NCBI GenBank assembly: GCA_964036275.1 | Contig: OZ038437.1 | Location: 18,768,859 to 18,832,858 of the forward strand | DNA: 64,000 bases | From: Litoditis marina | Taxonomy: Eukaryota > Nematoda > Chromadorea > Rhabditida > Rhabditidae | Direction of reading: 5' to 3' | Shown: one piece after another, positions 34,614-47,436 of the stretch | Numbering within the stretch: the stretch's first letter is position 1 | How the letters are laid out: every line of letters begins with the position of its first letter | The notes under the pieces: generated by a model | What the model was told of the DNA's origin: nothing | The model's input: the letters and a program-made list of their open reading frames with translations, nothing else | The model's database searches: none | Program-made: the position numbers and the translations under genes

Positions 34614-36549
34614 TAACTGTTCACAATAATGGCACAGTGATGATTTATTTGCTATGACACACATTTCTCCCTCGTCCGCCCTCCCACTCTAAGTCGCTGT
34701 GCCTCTCTAAGTGCTAGGCCTATATAACCACTGTTCAACTACTACCAAAGAAACATATTTAGAGTGGTGGTCAAGCCGTTCAAAAGTCGTGTTGATGAAC
34801 ACAAAAAAGAAGAATCAAGGATGAGTGGAGAAACTTCGTCTACCTAAAAAGTAGGGTATGTTCCTGACACTCTAACTTCGGTGAACATTTATTCTAATAT
34901 ATGCCCTAGATCACAGTTATCACCTCATATAAAGTTTTCAAACTGTTCTAGGTTTGGCTGCTTGTATTATTTGACAGTTATGATGTTGGTTATAGGTATA
35001 GCAAAACTAACTAATTATGAATGCCACCAAAACCATAACCTTGTTCATTCGACCCTTTATCTAATCTTCATTTTGAGATCATTCAGTTCCGAATTAGTGT
35101 TCGATGATTAATTCTTAGAAATTCTTATGTCTGTATGGTTATCTATGATAATAATTATCTAATATTTGTCACAAGTTTGGTTCAGTGAAACTTTTTCAAC
35201 CGCCCGTACAGAAACGTGAATTTCAGAACGTCTTGTTGCATCCCAATATTGTGCAAGTTTTTGGCCGTGTGCTCGAATCCCCCGAGAGACCTACACCGAT
35301 GGGACTTGCCCTCGAGCACATGCCGGGGGAAATATTCATGAAGGTCTGACACGGCGATCTTTTCGCTCAAATTAACTTCTTCAAACCCAGCCAAATTAAC
35401 GATCATAGCCGATAGCATTGTTTAGTTCGCGGTTGCAACGCATTTTGCTCTGTCACCCTTGTCTGGTTAGAGCACTAAATTGATTCTAAATATAACACGT
35501 AACATTTCAGTAAACTGATCACACACATATTTTTTGAGTGTATTATATCATGAAGTACAATTTGAATACACATGCTTGCAGTTGTTTACAACTTCTCGAT
35601 GCAATATCATATTAGGCAAGTACTTTGCTGGATGAAGCAAGCTTCGGCCGCATTAAATTACTGTAATTCAAGGCAGCTTATGCACAGAGACGTGAAACCA
35701 TCAAAGTGAGTGAAACACGGTCGAATGTTCTGTGATAGGTCAGGTTGTTCCAAAGCAAACTACTGGAACTGTAGCAAAGTTCGTGATAGTGGTGAGGACC
35801 TGATCACAATCTGGTCACATAGTTGTCAACTTTTCGTGTTCAAGCACGTACAAGCTCGAATCTGGGTCAGGTAGTGTCCAGATAATAGAGCTTAGAGCTG
35901 AACTTTTTAGAAGCGGTTGCCACGGTGTCCGACGCCTGAAAAGGTGTTGATAGATGAACGGCAATATTCGAAAGTTGCGTTTCTTCTGCATAGTCCGCGA
36001 GCAGCCGCATCGATGTTGTGACGCAACGCGAGCAGTCATATTGGACGCTTCACAATGTTGGCCTCACGTAGTTCACATCAGTATGATGAATCAGTTAGCG
36101 ATTCCCATTTTTCTTGTTCCGTTCAAAATATGGTTGGTAGTGTTGAGAGACTGTGGGTAATTATCAGGTATGATATGTGCGTAGTGGCCGTTCATAAGTT
36201 GAGTTCAGAGTGCTGTGCTGCAGTGGTTGCACGGAGTGCGGAGGCCGGTCGAATTGAGTGTCGAGACCAAACGTGATTTCAGTTTTCCGCGAATACACAA
36301 TGGAATTCAATTAAAATTTGAATCATTTCAGCATGCTGTTGAATAAGGAACTCACAACGTTGAAAATTTGTGATTTCGGTTCCTCTGCAGGTATGGAGCG
36401 AAATATGAACACAGCAACGTGAGTGATTTCTAAACATTGGAGGGGACGCAAACCATTCATTGAAAAAGTGAAGCTGTTGTGGTCTTTTTTTCACTTTTCA
36501 CTTTTTTTCTTCTTGTGCCGCTTGAACAAGTTAAACGGTGAAAGGCCAC

Positions 36550-36725
36550 ATCCGAACACGTATGCTAAAATATCCCGGCAGCTTCATCCCATCCTGCGTC
36601 AACTCAAACCTACGCTATTTCTCTGCTCTTACATCCTGCCGTGATGTGAGAGCCAAGAAATAGTAAGGCAGGGCGAGAGACGCAGAATGGGATGAACGTG
36701 CCGGGATTTTCTAGCATACGCACGC
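36550..36725. mobile_element. MITE with about 45-bp inverted arms
   Basis: The left arm GAACACGTATGCTAAAATAT, CCCGGCAGCTTCATCCCAT, CCTGCGTC pairs with the right arm GACGCAGAATGGGATGAACG, TGCCGGGATTTTCTAGCATA, CGCACG. It lies in an intron of kinase A. A partial copy (GACGCAGAATAGGATGAGGT then TCCGGGATGTTTTAGCACAC) lies at 59810-59856 in an intron of kinase E. Confidence 0.8.
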
Positions 36726-38991
36726 TGGAGTGTTTGTTTTACGGCGTCGGCATGTAAATGTCATGTGATGTGATATGTGCTAGAAAACACATGGTTTGAC
36801 CATTAAAGAATCACAACAGCCCACTTTACATTCCTGGCCAAAATAGGCTCAGCTCGTGTCTAAGCATTTATGTAGTGCAATCGCTCAGAAATTATCAAAT
36901 ATATTTGAATGTATGAGTTGTGTATAACACCTTGTCAATAGAGATAAGAAGTTAAAACATCATTATTCTGGTGTAAGGACCCTCTAGCTTTTCTTGGTTT
37001 GGGTTAGGTGTTATGGTGAGTCGACCGGCCGGGTTCGATCAAATATCATCTGGTGACCGGATCGAAATACTTTTTTATTGTGTGATGTTGCTTCTATAAC
37101 GTTGAACAATTTTACTCATCCACTACACTTGCCGTTGCATATCGTACCTTCCACTTTCTTCAGAGGTTTCTAACAGTATGGGAAGGTGCTTTGAGCATTT
37201 GAGATTGAGATGCAAAAACCGATTACGCGTACCATTTCATCCCTTCAAAACGCTGTGAATAAGTGTTTTCAACCGTACTTTCAGAATCGGTACCACTTTT
37301 TACATGGCGCCTGAAGTTATGAGCTCTGATATCAGAACTTCTTACACCAAAAAATGTGACGTCTACAGTCTTGCTTGCACATTGTGGGAAATACTCCATC
37401 GCAGGCTAGTTTGGTATTTTGTTGTGTCCTGAATGTGACCAAATGAACAGTGGACGCACTATCTCGACCAGTTGTGTACGAAACGAAGGTTCGAAAGCAA
37501 CCAGTTATTCTTCGTATCTTCAACGAACCCACTATTTCACTAGCAGCCGCTTGACCACAACTTGCTCATTCTTCAAAAGAAAATCAGCTTCTTGCAGTCT
37601 TTGTTGTTAAAATTATCTTCACGTAGAAAGGACGTGAAGAAAACTCATAAAAGAATATTTAAACCCGGTCACAAACGTTCTCAGGCAAAAATCAAAACAA
37701 AGTTCAGTTTATCAACACAGTATACACTAAACATTATATAGTATCTTTCCCCTGTATTCTTCCGGCAATACTTTTTTCTACGTTTAGTGTTCGCTCTATA
37801 TATGGAAAAGTGTCGAGAACGTTTGGTTTCTACAAGATTGGGAATAACTTTTTCGATAATCTTCTCTGCTACAGATCTCCGTTTGAAGGCGATCGATCGG
37901 GGCTCGCCCACTTCCGGAGAATTCGCAACGGGGAACGACCGCATATATCGCTGGATGGTCCACCTGAAATCATCGATTTGATTCGCAGGTGAACTTCCAG
38001 TTAAGACTTAAACTTTTAGAATAAGGAGATTCAAAAGTTTTCTTGGATAGTGATAATCATATTCCAATCGTCAGGGGATGGTCCCAAGATGAAGAGCAAC
38101 GACCATCTAAGAAGGAAATTTATTTGATCGTAGATACGTTGTTGAAAGACGTAGGTTTGCATTTAGCGCGTTCTATCCACCCAGATTTCATCTTAGTTTT
38201 TCAGTATCAACCGCTTTTCAGAAATATACTCCAGTTTCCTTGCCTGCGCCAAAACATTTTTTCGCGCTCTCGTAACCAGCCCTTATTCTCATATTTTATG
38301 TCAGGAAACCTAACTGGCGGATGTTCCATCTATTTACACATATGCTTCTGTACCATGTTTTACTGGTTGCGTTTCTCTTTTTGATCCGTTAGTTTTGATT
38401 CACCATATTTTCACTATTGCTAAAGCTGTCTTACCGTCACGTATCTTCCATTTATACTTTCCATCGAAGCTGGTCTCTCTAGAACCATTTGTCTGCTAGG
38501 AAATGAACAAAGAAATGCTTATGTGTTACTCAGAACACCGTGAATCTGCATGAACAGTTAGTGGATAATAGTGCATATCGGGAACAAATGCAGCAACCCT
38601 GGAGAGAGCTTCGCACAAAAGACCGACAGGAAACCGAGGTACTTTGTCAGATAGAGTAGGAAACAGATAAGCATGAGCTTCTTGCAATTGAACTTGTGAG
38701 TTTTCAAACTTACATACGTGGCACTAAATTCCGATAACAGTCCATATCTCCATTTTTCAACACGTCTGCATGTGATGAATGGACTTCTTCGAACTCGTAC
38801 TAAATCTTTCTAGTTTGGCCAAAAAATGCTCTATTTTCAGCTGAATGATTTGCCGAACCTAAGGATGAAAAAATAGGTGTTGATACTTGTGAAAAGCATA
38901 CCCAAGTATATATTGCTCAAAATCTTTGCGTTCACAACTTGTACTGTCAAAATCACGAGTTCGCTCAGTTAAAGAAAAGTCAACTTTTCAG

Positions 38992-41900
38992 CTGCACCGA
39001 AAAGTTGCCGATAAATCAGATTATAACGTCTTGTTGAATGCTTTGATAGATGTTTACGCTGACGATCTGCAAGAACCAAAGTCGTTGGGAGCTGGAAGTC
39101 AGGGTTCCGTGCGTTTGGCGTCTGGCCCAAACGGTGAAGAGTAGGTCCTTTAAATAAATTTCACAATTTAACACAATCAAAAAACATCTTCTCTGCGAAT
39201 GGCGCGCAACATAAGCATCAGTTTAGGATCGAGGGGTCAAATGATTAGCGTTTGGCTGTCTCTCCACTGAACCCGAGTCCGATTCCCGCGTCGTTTCTTA
39301 ATAGCGGACATGTTGATTCACACAAACCCTATGCTACCCCTACAAGCAGTCTTTCTGCGATTGATACTGTGATTTTTGGGTGGTTGAGTAGAAATAAGAA
39401 AAAAATTACGTTGCTGAAATAAGTCTGATAAAAATTCTGTTTGTACTCTAATGAAGCCGCAACCAGGTTCGAACCACTCGCGACTCTAGGCTGCACACTC
39501 CTTGTCAGTGCCGATGAAAAAATGACTGATCAACTTGCTGGTAATGGGGTGGAACGAAATTTCGCTGAGACTCTCCGGCAGTTGTGAAGTACCGCAATGC
39601 AAATGATTCCTGGGTACCTGATGAATTCTTGACATTCTTGTTAAAATCTATAAATGTACTGCGTTCATCGGTTAAAGTCAATTCTACCGACCCTGTAGCC
39701 AACAGTTCAGAAATTCAAAATGATCGTCAAGAGTCTCAGTGCGAAGCTCTCCTCTATGAGTATTCCACCACGTCTTCATTATCAGTACAAGTTTTACTTT
39801 GGACCTCCAGTTTTGTTTTCAATGTTTTGATTGAAGGTTAGCCGCAAAGACGTTCCAACCACACAACTTGAGAGACATGTTCAGTGAAATCATATTGATG
39901 AAGACTTTGAGGGTGAGTAATGGAAACGCTTCATTTCGAGTAACAAACATAGCAATAACGAATAAAAAAACCTTTTTCATTGGATACTGTGATACTAGTG
40001 AATCGATTGATGTGCAGTGATGAATAACATTTTCGAACCGATTATATAATAATAATTATTATTATTATTATATAACAATTTCGAATCGATTCTAGACTAT
40101 AATGTCTAATTCGCACGTAACTTGCGTCAACACCCAGTACTAACACGTTAGACCGACTATGTTTTCTGTTCTCTGTTGTACTTTATTGTGGTTTTGAAGA
40201 GGGTTGGTCACCCGAACGTTGTACGGTTCCGCGGATTCGTGTATAGTGGTTCCCGCCAAGAGAAGAACAAAGATACCCTACCTATTGGGTATACCATGGA
40301 CTACATGGCAGGAGGCAGTCTTGACTCAGGTTAGAATCATACTCATTTAATGTTTCACTTTTCCCATCAAAGGTTATCAAACGAAATCAGCGAAATGAAC
40401 TCCTTAGGCCCAATTTGCAATAAAGTCAAGTTGTTTCGTGAAGGTCGTGAAGTTGTACTTCATCTCACATTCAGGTGCATTAACACTGATACTCTACTCG
40501 AACGGATGAAGAAGGACCGCAAATTACTTAATTTTGACCCAACTCACTAAAGTTCACTCCACTTGACTTCTATAGATGAAACAAACTATAAAAATGTTCA
40601 GTTCTGAATAACAAAGGTCTTTTCACGCGAGCAAACATTGAATTGCAGTGATCCATACCCTAAATGAAAATGGAGAGCATCGCTTCAAATATGGCATGAA
40701 GGAAATATTGGACTGGGTTAGACAGATAGCCGCTGCTCTCGCACATCTACACCTGAACAACGTCATTTGTCGTGACGTGAAACCACCTAAGTACGTTGAT
40801 AGCGAAGTACAAGTTAAACTAGTTAATATAAAATATGAAAATAAGCAACACTTGAAGCATTCCTATGTTTGGTAATAATATTATGGTCATTTTAAGTTGT
40901 TGTTTTCAAGCAGATTAATCGCACCCAGCGCGGAGCGCCGATTAATTCTTGATCACAACATTGCGGACTTTTAAAATGATTGTGTACTCTGGTACGGTCT
41001 CCGATTAAACCACCATCATGGTGTTAGATTACGTTAAGTTAGTTGGCGTATTATATAAGTGTGTTTTAAGCAAAACTTTCAGTATCCTGCTGGATTGGGC
41101 TCGGCGATTGGTGAAACTTTGCGACTTTGGAACCTCCTCTTTTTTCCATGAGACACTGGCAACCGCAACGTGAGCCAACTTCAGTTGTTTCGTTCCGTGA
41201 ACTCCATCCATTAAGATCATGTAGCAAGTTGTAGTGTTTGTGGGAAAGAAAAAGGCCCGTTTCTTTTACAGAGATTTGCAAACATGGGAAGTAGGGTTGT
41301 TAAAAATAAAACTCGAACTCGAAAAACTCGAAAAAAAAACTTCGAGGTCAACTCGAAACTCGAATTACTCGAAAATTTCAAACTCGAAAAACTCGAAACT
41401 CGAAAAACTGGAATCTTCTGAAAACTCGAAAAACTCGAACTTTTTGAAACTCGAAAAACGCGAAATTTTCAGATATTTCGAGTTTTGAGTTCAACTCGAA
41501 ACTCGAAAAACTCGAATTTTCGAAAACTCGAAATACTCGAAACTCGAAAAACTCGGAAAACTCGAAAACTCGAAATACTCGAAACTCGGAAAACTCGAAA
41601 TTCCGGAAGCTCGAAATACTCGAAACTCGAAAAACTCGAAATTTCACTCGATTAACAACCCTGATGCGAAGAAAACGCTCATCCCGGACCTTTGTTCTGT
41701 TTTAGCTGCTTTATCTGAGCTCTTTCTGGTCGCGAACCATGAGTGACTGAAATCTAATTTCCATGCGATGCGATTCTGTATTTGGACAAGCAGAAAGATC
41801 GTTTTCAAGCCCTTTCAAGACAAACATTCGCGCCCCTTTTTAACTTAAAGCCGCGCATAACCCGCCAGCGCTGCCCGCCCGTTCCATTTTCGCACGCAAC

Positions 41901-42949
41901 ACGCGTTTTCATTCCTGTGTTTTCTGAGATGAATAAACAGGAATATAATATTATTTGATCGTATTGCGAACGAAACGTGTCAATACAGTAAATAGATTGT
42001 TGTTCCTAACAGAGGATTATACGGAATTACATTCTTTCGATCAGTCTCTCACGTAGAGGAGCATACGTGTGTTGTTGTGACTATTCATGGTGAATAGTAC
42101 TAACTACAACTTGAGTTTGTAGTTTAGTTTATCAGTGAGGTTAGATTAAAATGTACCCACAAATAAAAAAAATCTACACTAACCCAATACTTTTGAGGGA
42201 TAGTTGGGTGTAGCTTGTGGTCGTTAAACGGACGATTTGTTCGAAACCCGTAGAACTTCTACAGAGTCCTCATTCTATTTGTCTTAGGTATATGGGTGGT
42301 CACGATATACCACTGTGAGATGATACGTGTTGAATTGCGAACCAACATTCTATTCTATTCTGAGATGATATATTACAGAGTAGGAACCATGTGGTATATG
42401 GCCCCCGAAGTCATGAGTCACAACCAAATGACGGACTACAATGAATCGATTGACGTGTACAGCCTTGCTATGTGCATCTGGGAGTTGTATCACAGAACGT
42501 GGGTTTGTTTTCTAAAAATGCGTTCGGCGCAAACTATTTGTTCCAGAGTAGTGTTTACTGTTTTGGACAGGTTCTGGCATAAAAACAATGGAAAGTACTT
42601 CGAAAAAAAAATTCCATTAAAGTGAACAAAAGAAATATGAATGAAACGGAGAAAATGAGCACTTTTCGATAGAAATCGGTGAAATCCAAATATGGAAATC
42701 ATTCTGACTGATTTCGATCAGAACAGATATTACACGTAGTCTTTATTCTTTCCAGAAAGCCTTTCAACGGAGAATTGAATACTTTCCGTCTAGCCGACAT
42801 GGTTCGAGAAGGGTTGCGACCGGAAATCAGCCCAGACTGCAATACTGAACTGAAAAATTTGATAGAGAGGCAGATATCTCTTTCTCTTTCTCTTTCTCTT
42901 TCCTCTTTCTCTTTCTCTTTCTCTTTCTCTTTCTCTTTCTCTTTCTCTT

Positions 42950-42980
<31 letters not shown>

Positions 42981-43432
42981 TTCTCTTTCTCTTTCTCTTC
43001 TCTTTCTATTTCTCTTCCTCTTTTTCTTTTTCTTTTTCTTTTTCTTTTCTTTTTCTCCCTCTTTCTCTTTCTCTTTCTCTTTCTCTTTCTTTTTCTTTTT
43101 CTTTTTTTCTTTTTCTTTTTTTTCTTTTTTTTCCTTTTTCTTCTTCTTTCTCCTCTCTTTCTCTTTCTTTTTCTCTTTCTTCTTCTCTTTCTTTTTCTCT
43201 TTCTTTTTCTCTTTCTCCTTTTCTCCTAATCGTTTCTCTCTCTGTTTCTCTCTCTTTGGTTCTCTCTTTCTTTCTCTTGCTGCTCTACGGAATGGTTAAC
43301 GTAGAGCTCAAACACCCATTACAACATTATCAATATTACAGGGGCTGGTCTGCCAATGTGTCTGAGCGACCGACGATGGAAGAAATTCATGATTTCGCCA
43401 AGAACAAACTGGAAGAATTCGCCGATGATTAG
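38992..43432 (+). CDS. Kinase B: TAK1-like protein kinase, apparently intact
   Basis: Exons: 38992-39140, 39837-39912, 40200-40329, 40649-40790, 41083-41169, 42379-42498, 42756-42869, 43342-43432. Phases 2,0,1,2,2,2,2 and about 302 codons. The first exon starts at an acceptor (TTTTCAG|CTGCAC) and has no in-frame ATG, so a short upstream exon is missing from the model. Motifs: LGAGSQGSVRLA (glycine loop), ELAAKTF (ATP lysine), MFSEI (helix C Glu), YMAGGSL (hinge), ICRDVKPPN (His of HRD replaced by Cys, Asp and Asn kept), CDFGTSSF, GTMWYMAPEVM, IDVYSLAMCIWELYHR, GLRPEIS, GWSANVSERPTMEEIH. A cytoplasmic MAP3K7-like Ser/Thr kinase, predicted active. Two acceptors end in AAG (before 39837 and 40200). 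The seventh intron starts AG|GCAGAT and carries a 400-bp pyrimidine tract. Confidence 0.8.
41292..41663. mobile_element. Non-autonomous TIR element with TCGAG array (copy 2, inverted)
   Basis: Ends GGGTTGTTAAAAATAAAACT at 41294 and CACTCGATTAACAACCC ending at 41661. TA flanks the left, TG the right. The interior is (CTCGAAAAA)n. Its left end resembles the right end of the copy at 12049, so it lies in the opposite orientation. It is located in intron 5 of kinase B. Confidence 0.8.
42880..43282. repeat. Pyrimidine microsatellite (TTTCTC)n
   Basis: About 400 bp of TTTCTC, TTTTTC and related repeats starting about 10 bp after the proposed GC donor of kinase B exon 7. The Phe/Ser-rich frame through it is an artefact. 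Confidence 0.95.
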
Positions 43433-44455
43433 ACATTGTTAATAGAACTTCAAACCATTTACGGTTTCCGTACAATCACCCAAAAGTTTGGAAATGTCCA
43501 AACCCCAGCCAAGGGTACATTACACCAGGAATTCTTCTCCCCAAGCTACCTTTTATTAACTCAAAGTGATAATGTGATGAACAGTTTTGGATACAATTTA
43601 TGTTTTTTGGAATCATTTTTGTACAGTTTTGATTAATTTGACGTCCAAGAATGAATAAGTCCCAGGAGCCTGTCCGCTTAAATTTTTATGAATATCTCAA
43701 TTATTCTTCTTGATTGATAGTAAAACTTAAACCAACACTTCAAAGAACTTGAGAAGATATTGAAGTGTTTCTAAGAGCCAAACGGACTAACCATCTTCGG
43801 GGTGCATTGTTTCAACGAAATACGCAATTCACCACATCATCGGTGTCGCGTATTGTTTCGGAGTTTGACTTCTATCCTAGGTTCATTCTCGGGCCCCAGT
43901 GTCGTGAAATCACGATAATCATGAGGGCGTGGCGCCGAACAGGCACAAGCTATGTGAGCATGATAGAGAGAGGCGCGATGCCTCAGAGTTTATAGATCGC
44001 ACAATGCGAAATACAAGTTACAAGTTAATACCAGAGGACTTTTATAATATTCCTTTCTTCTGTGATTCTGTGTATTATTTGTATTATTGTATATTATTCT
44101 GTTATATCAAATGTATGTAATGAACTAGTGTGGAAAGGAGTCTTCTGTTATAACTCACACTTACACTATAAAACACGGACTTTGTTTCCACCAGGGTTTC
44201 TGTTTTCACTTGAACACATGTATGTTCTTCTTCTCATCTCTTTTCTCAGCTTCTCATGTCTTTTCGTTTTTCAACGATTTTTCGAAAATCGTATTCATCA
44301 CCCTCTTCGATTTTGGTAGCGTACAGATCAAATGTTTGATGTATTTTTTCACACTTTCTCAAAAGTTTTTGTTTGCTGTATTAAAAATTTGTTTTTCAGT
44401 TTAGGCTTGAACTTCCATGGTCAGAAATGTATCACTATCCTACGGTTGAATTATG
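43433..44455. other. Intergenic between convergent kinases B and C
   Basis: No exon with splice support or domain similarity on either strand. Several short plus-strand frames (43436, 43765, 44062) are unsupported. Confidence 0.5.
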
Positions 44456-46712
44456 TTACGGCAAACACAGTTGTGGCCCGGTTTTCTCAATGTCCGCCAG
44501 TCTCCTCTGAGTGAATCCATGGATATCCTCCATGGATGGTCGGTCATCCACTTCTGCGGACCAGCCCCTTAACCGAATGAATAAATTTTATGTCATTTTT
44601 GTTGAAAAAAGTTAGTCAAAAGCAGAGCAGACGTCTTTCTCGAAAATTGTCCTTTGCTCGAAAGGCTCTTGAGAGAAGAGTTCGGAAGGTTTTTGTATAT
44701 TTCTTATTCAAGAGCGAACTGTGAAACTACGGTAAAAAAACCACGTGTCCCTAAATAATTGTGACCCAAAAACAAGAAATTTGCATATCTTACTACTTCA
44801 ACTTTTTTGTCTGTTTTTTTTTTCAAATGTTCCACTGGTACTGTATATTTCTAAGAAATTAGTTTTCTTGAAGCAACTGAAATAGGTTCCAGGCTTGATT
44901 TAACGCCTGTTGAGAACAACTGATGTCTCGTTCTTCATCATCTAAAGAATATTTCGATGAGCATTACCTGACTACTAAGTCCCGCAGTTCCGAGTCGCAC
45001 TCCGACACGAACTGAGGTCGTCCTCCATCACAAATCAACTTCGCTAATTGCATCACATTTTCATTTCCATCAAACGGTTTTCTAGAATCGGTCCATTAAA
45101 AAAAGACATGTTAATCTCATTAACAACTAATGTACGACTCACCAAATTTTGTATAACTTTGTTTGTATAAGTAAATTTGTGAATGAATCTGTTGAACACG
45201 GAACAAAATTTTGTATAACTTTGTTTGTATAAGTAAATTTGTGAATGAATCTGTTGAACAAGTATTTTTGTGATTTACCACGGAACAACTATTGATTCAT
45301 TCCTTTCTAAAAGTCTGATATGAAATTTCATAAACTCACTTTCGATGATACATTTCCATATAGAAATAGATAGGCTGTACACGTCTACTTTGTTGTTGTA
45401 TTTCATTCTGCGGTCGTCGTAACTTATGATCTCTGGCGCCATGTAGGAAAAGGTCCCTTTTCTGAAACAGCAATAAGTTTATTTCCCCGATGTTGATATT
45501 TTCTGCATTTGATTGTAGTTCAAGAACACGTGAAATCAGAAGAAAGGAAATTGTTCACGTTGCGGTTCCCAGCGTTTGAGCTATCGTTGAAGTTCCCAGA
45601 TCACCCAGTTTCAAGACACGATGTTCACGATCCAACAGCATACTGCAATGAAAAATCGAGTTCTGAAAGTTATTTTGATAGTTATTAATTTTTTTATTCG
45701 ACTTCTTGAAGATTTCATTCGTTCAGTGTTTCCGAAGCGCGATTTTAGAAAGCTCAGAGCCAGTTTCAAAACTCGTGTTAATAATAAATACAAGATATTT
45801 TATCGTAATTCCTATGTCAATAGAGGTGTTTTGTCACCAACTTAACAGGTTTCACATCTCTGTGAATGATGTTATTTGTGTGTAGATGGCGTAGAGCAGA
45901 AGCGGCTTGTCCTGACCACGCGAAAATGCGTTCCAAACTGTATTCACCACTGCCATGAATTACTGAAATGTGATAATATAACCATTAACCAGTCGTTTGC
46001 CTTTGCTCCTTTGCACAACTCGATGAAACAAACCATCTGATAAAATTAGGCACACGAAATATCTGAAATTTCAGTTTTCAGAGTTGGGTTTCACCTTTGT
46101 CCAAGCTTCCTCCCGACATTAAATCCATGACATATCCGATTGGAAGCATCAACTTCTCTCGATCTCGCTGAGAAGAATACAGAACTCCTCGAATACGCAT
46201 CAAATTTCTGTGGTGAGAGAACTGTAAAACTACACAGCTAAAATTGTTCTAATCAGTAATATAATATCTCTCTTCACAATAAAATATCTATAATATCTGT
46301 GCTTAATATACCTCACAGAATGTGCCCATTATAGCAAAACTAGAGGAATCGAACTTTAAGTTCAAGTAAACCTACTTTCAACACAATTTCCAGTTCATTG
46401 CACATTTCTGCCCAGTCAGATCCTCTGTATATTTTTATTGCAAATCTGAAAAACTGTTAGTGAAAAAATGAAGACACGCTTTCCAATACCCTGTTGTGAT
46501 TTTATACCAAAATGGAAAGAAAACATGTGAGTAACCCTTCTGGGGATGATTGAAAACACCAATCGAACTTACTCGTGACTATCAATAGACACTCTTCTCT
46601 CAGCTGCCTGATTTCCTTCTCCCAAAAAGCCTTCTATCTTCACTTGGGAGTAACAGAATTGCTCAACTTGAGCCGATGTTCTTCTCAATGATACGGCTGA
46701 CCCTCGAACGGT
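44456..46712 (-). pseudogene. Kinase C: TAK1-like kinase with a one-base frameshift
   Basis: Exons (plus coordinates, 5' to 3' on the minus strand): 46573-46712, 46376-46445, 46095-46221, 45842-45962, 45559-45642, 45340-45461, 44968-45081, 44456-44567. Phases 2,0,1,2,2,2,2. Motifs: LGEGNQAAER (third Gly replaced), FAIKIY, NELEIV, MSGGSLDK, IIHRDVKPVN, LGDLGTST (DLG variant of DFG), GTFSYMAPEII, VDVYSLSISIW, KPFDGNEN, GGRPQF, GWSAEVDDRPSMEDIH and a tail ending LCLP. Exon 6 is 122 nt, where paralogue F has 123: TGGGAAATG is TGGAAATG here (CC at 45356-45357), which breaks IWEMYHR and the downstream phase. The exon carrying the ATG was not found. It is otherwise well preserved and closest to kinase F. 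Confidence 0.7.
45144..45267. repeat. 62-bp perfect tandem duplication
   Basis: AAATTTTGTATAACTTTGTT..GAATCTGTTGAACA is present twice head to tail (from 45144 and from 45206), within the last-but-one intron of kinase C. Confidence 0.9.
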
Positions 46713-47436
46713 CTAAAATTTCATTACAATCAGTGATGATGATAAAATACAGTTACATGGATAATATTGTTTTTTTTCTGAAACCAGTTGATTGCAAACC
46801 TTATTCACCTAGCATTTTCAAAAATTATTTCTGATAGAGTGTTATAACTGAGAGGAAAACCGTTCACAAAAATTGTCATGATTTGGACGTTCATTGAATA
46901 TTGGAAGACTCGAAAACAACCGTTAATTGTAATCGGTTACCTGCCGAAGTCTGTTGGAGAATAATTATAGATGCTCTAAAACGCTGACCAATGAGTTCCA
47001 GAGACACCTCCACTTCTGGACCGCTTGTTCCATTTTCTCATCACACGGCAGAGCAAGGCATATCGGCTGTTTAGGTGGTGCCTCAGGCAGAGAATTAGAG
47101 AGTTAAATTGACAAACTAAGTCTTACCTAATTGTGATTTGATCGCTCACATCTGATGTTCATCGGTAGCGCAAATGACTTTGATTCGGCGAAGAGTTTAT
47201 ATTCAGTTAATCATGGCGGACTATTGCCAATGACAACGACACATGTTGGGACATGACTCGTCGTTTTCAAAAGTTGATTTGAATCAAGAGTTTTTCATGT
47301 CAGAGAGATATTCCTCAAAAAAAGTGCTTTAAATGCAAAATTATAAACGTCTCAATTGAACCGAGACCAATGCGAACAATCATACAACTTATAACTAAAA
47401 TGAAGTGGAATATTCTGATTTTAATTCATAAATAAA
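46713..47436. other. Region between kinases C and D
   Basis: It should contain the missing 5' exon of kinase C (minus strand). Candidates near 46935-47040 and 47137-47172 have donors (CAG|GTAACC, TAG|GTAAGA) but in-frame stops, so none is called. Confidence 0.4.

Larger units (their letters stand above)
33596..38876 (+). pseudogene. Kinase A: TAK1-like protein kinase with frameshift and late stop
   Basis: Exons: 33596-33701, 35186-35343, 35582-35705, 36332-36418, 37285-37404, 37875-37988, 38075-38150, 38534-38695, 38841-38876. Kinase subdomains are in order: degenerate glycine loop LGYGSFT (third Gly lost), MKLF (candidate ATP lysine), KREFQNVLLHPNIVQ (helix C), HRDVKPSN, CDFGSSAG, GTTFYMAPEVM, CDVYSLACTLWEILHR, GERPHISLDGP. 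This is MAP3K7/TAK1-like. Exon 2 is one base short: the G run at 35325-35329 has five G, and six would give the family motif EHMPGGNIHE and the correct phase for exon 3 (VYNFSMQYHIRQ). Exon 5 ends at AG|GCTAGT, a GC donor. The charged C-terminal tail has an in-frame TAG at 38657, after which the same frame stays open to the donor at 38696 and a last exon ending LRMKK. It is either a damaged gene or sequence error; catalytic residues are otherwise kept. Confidence 0.6.

Noticed and set aside
42775..43299. 174-codon Phe/Ser-rich frame as a membrane protein
   Set aside because: Starts in kinase B exon 7 and then reads through the pyrimidine microsatellite of an intron.
44062..44404. Hydrophobic frames between kinases B and C as a membrane protein
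   Set aside because: AT-rich Phe/Leu/Ile translation with no splice partners or start context.
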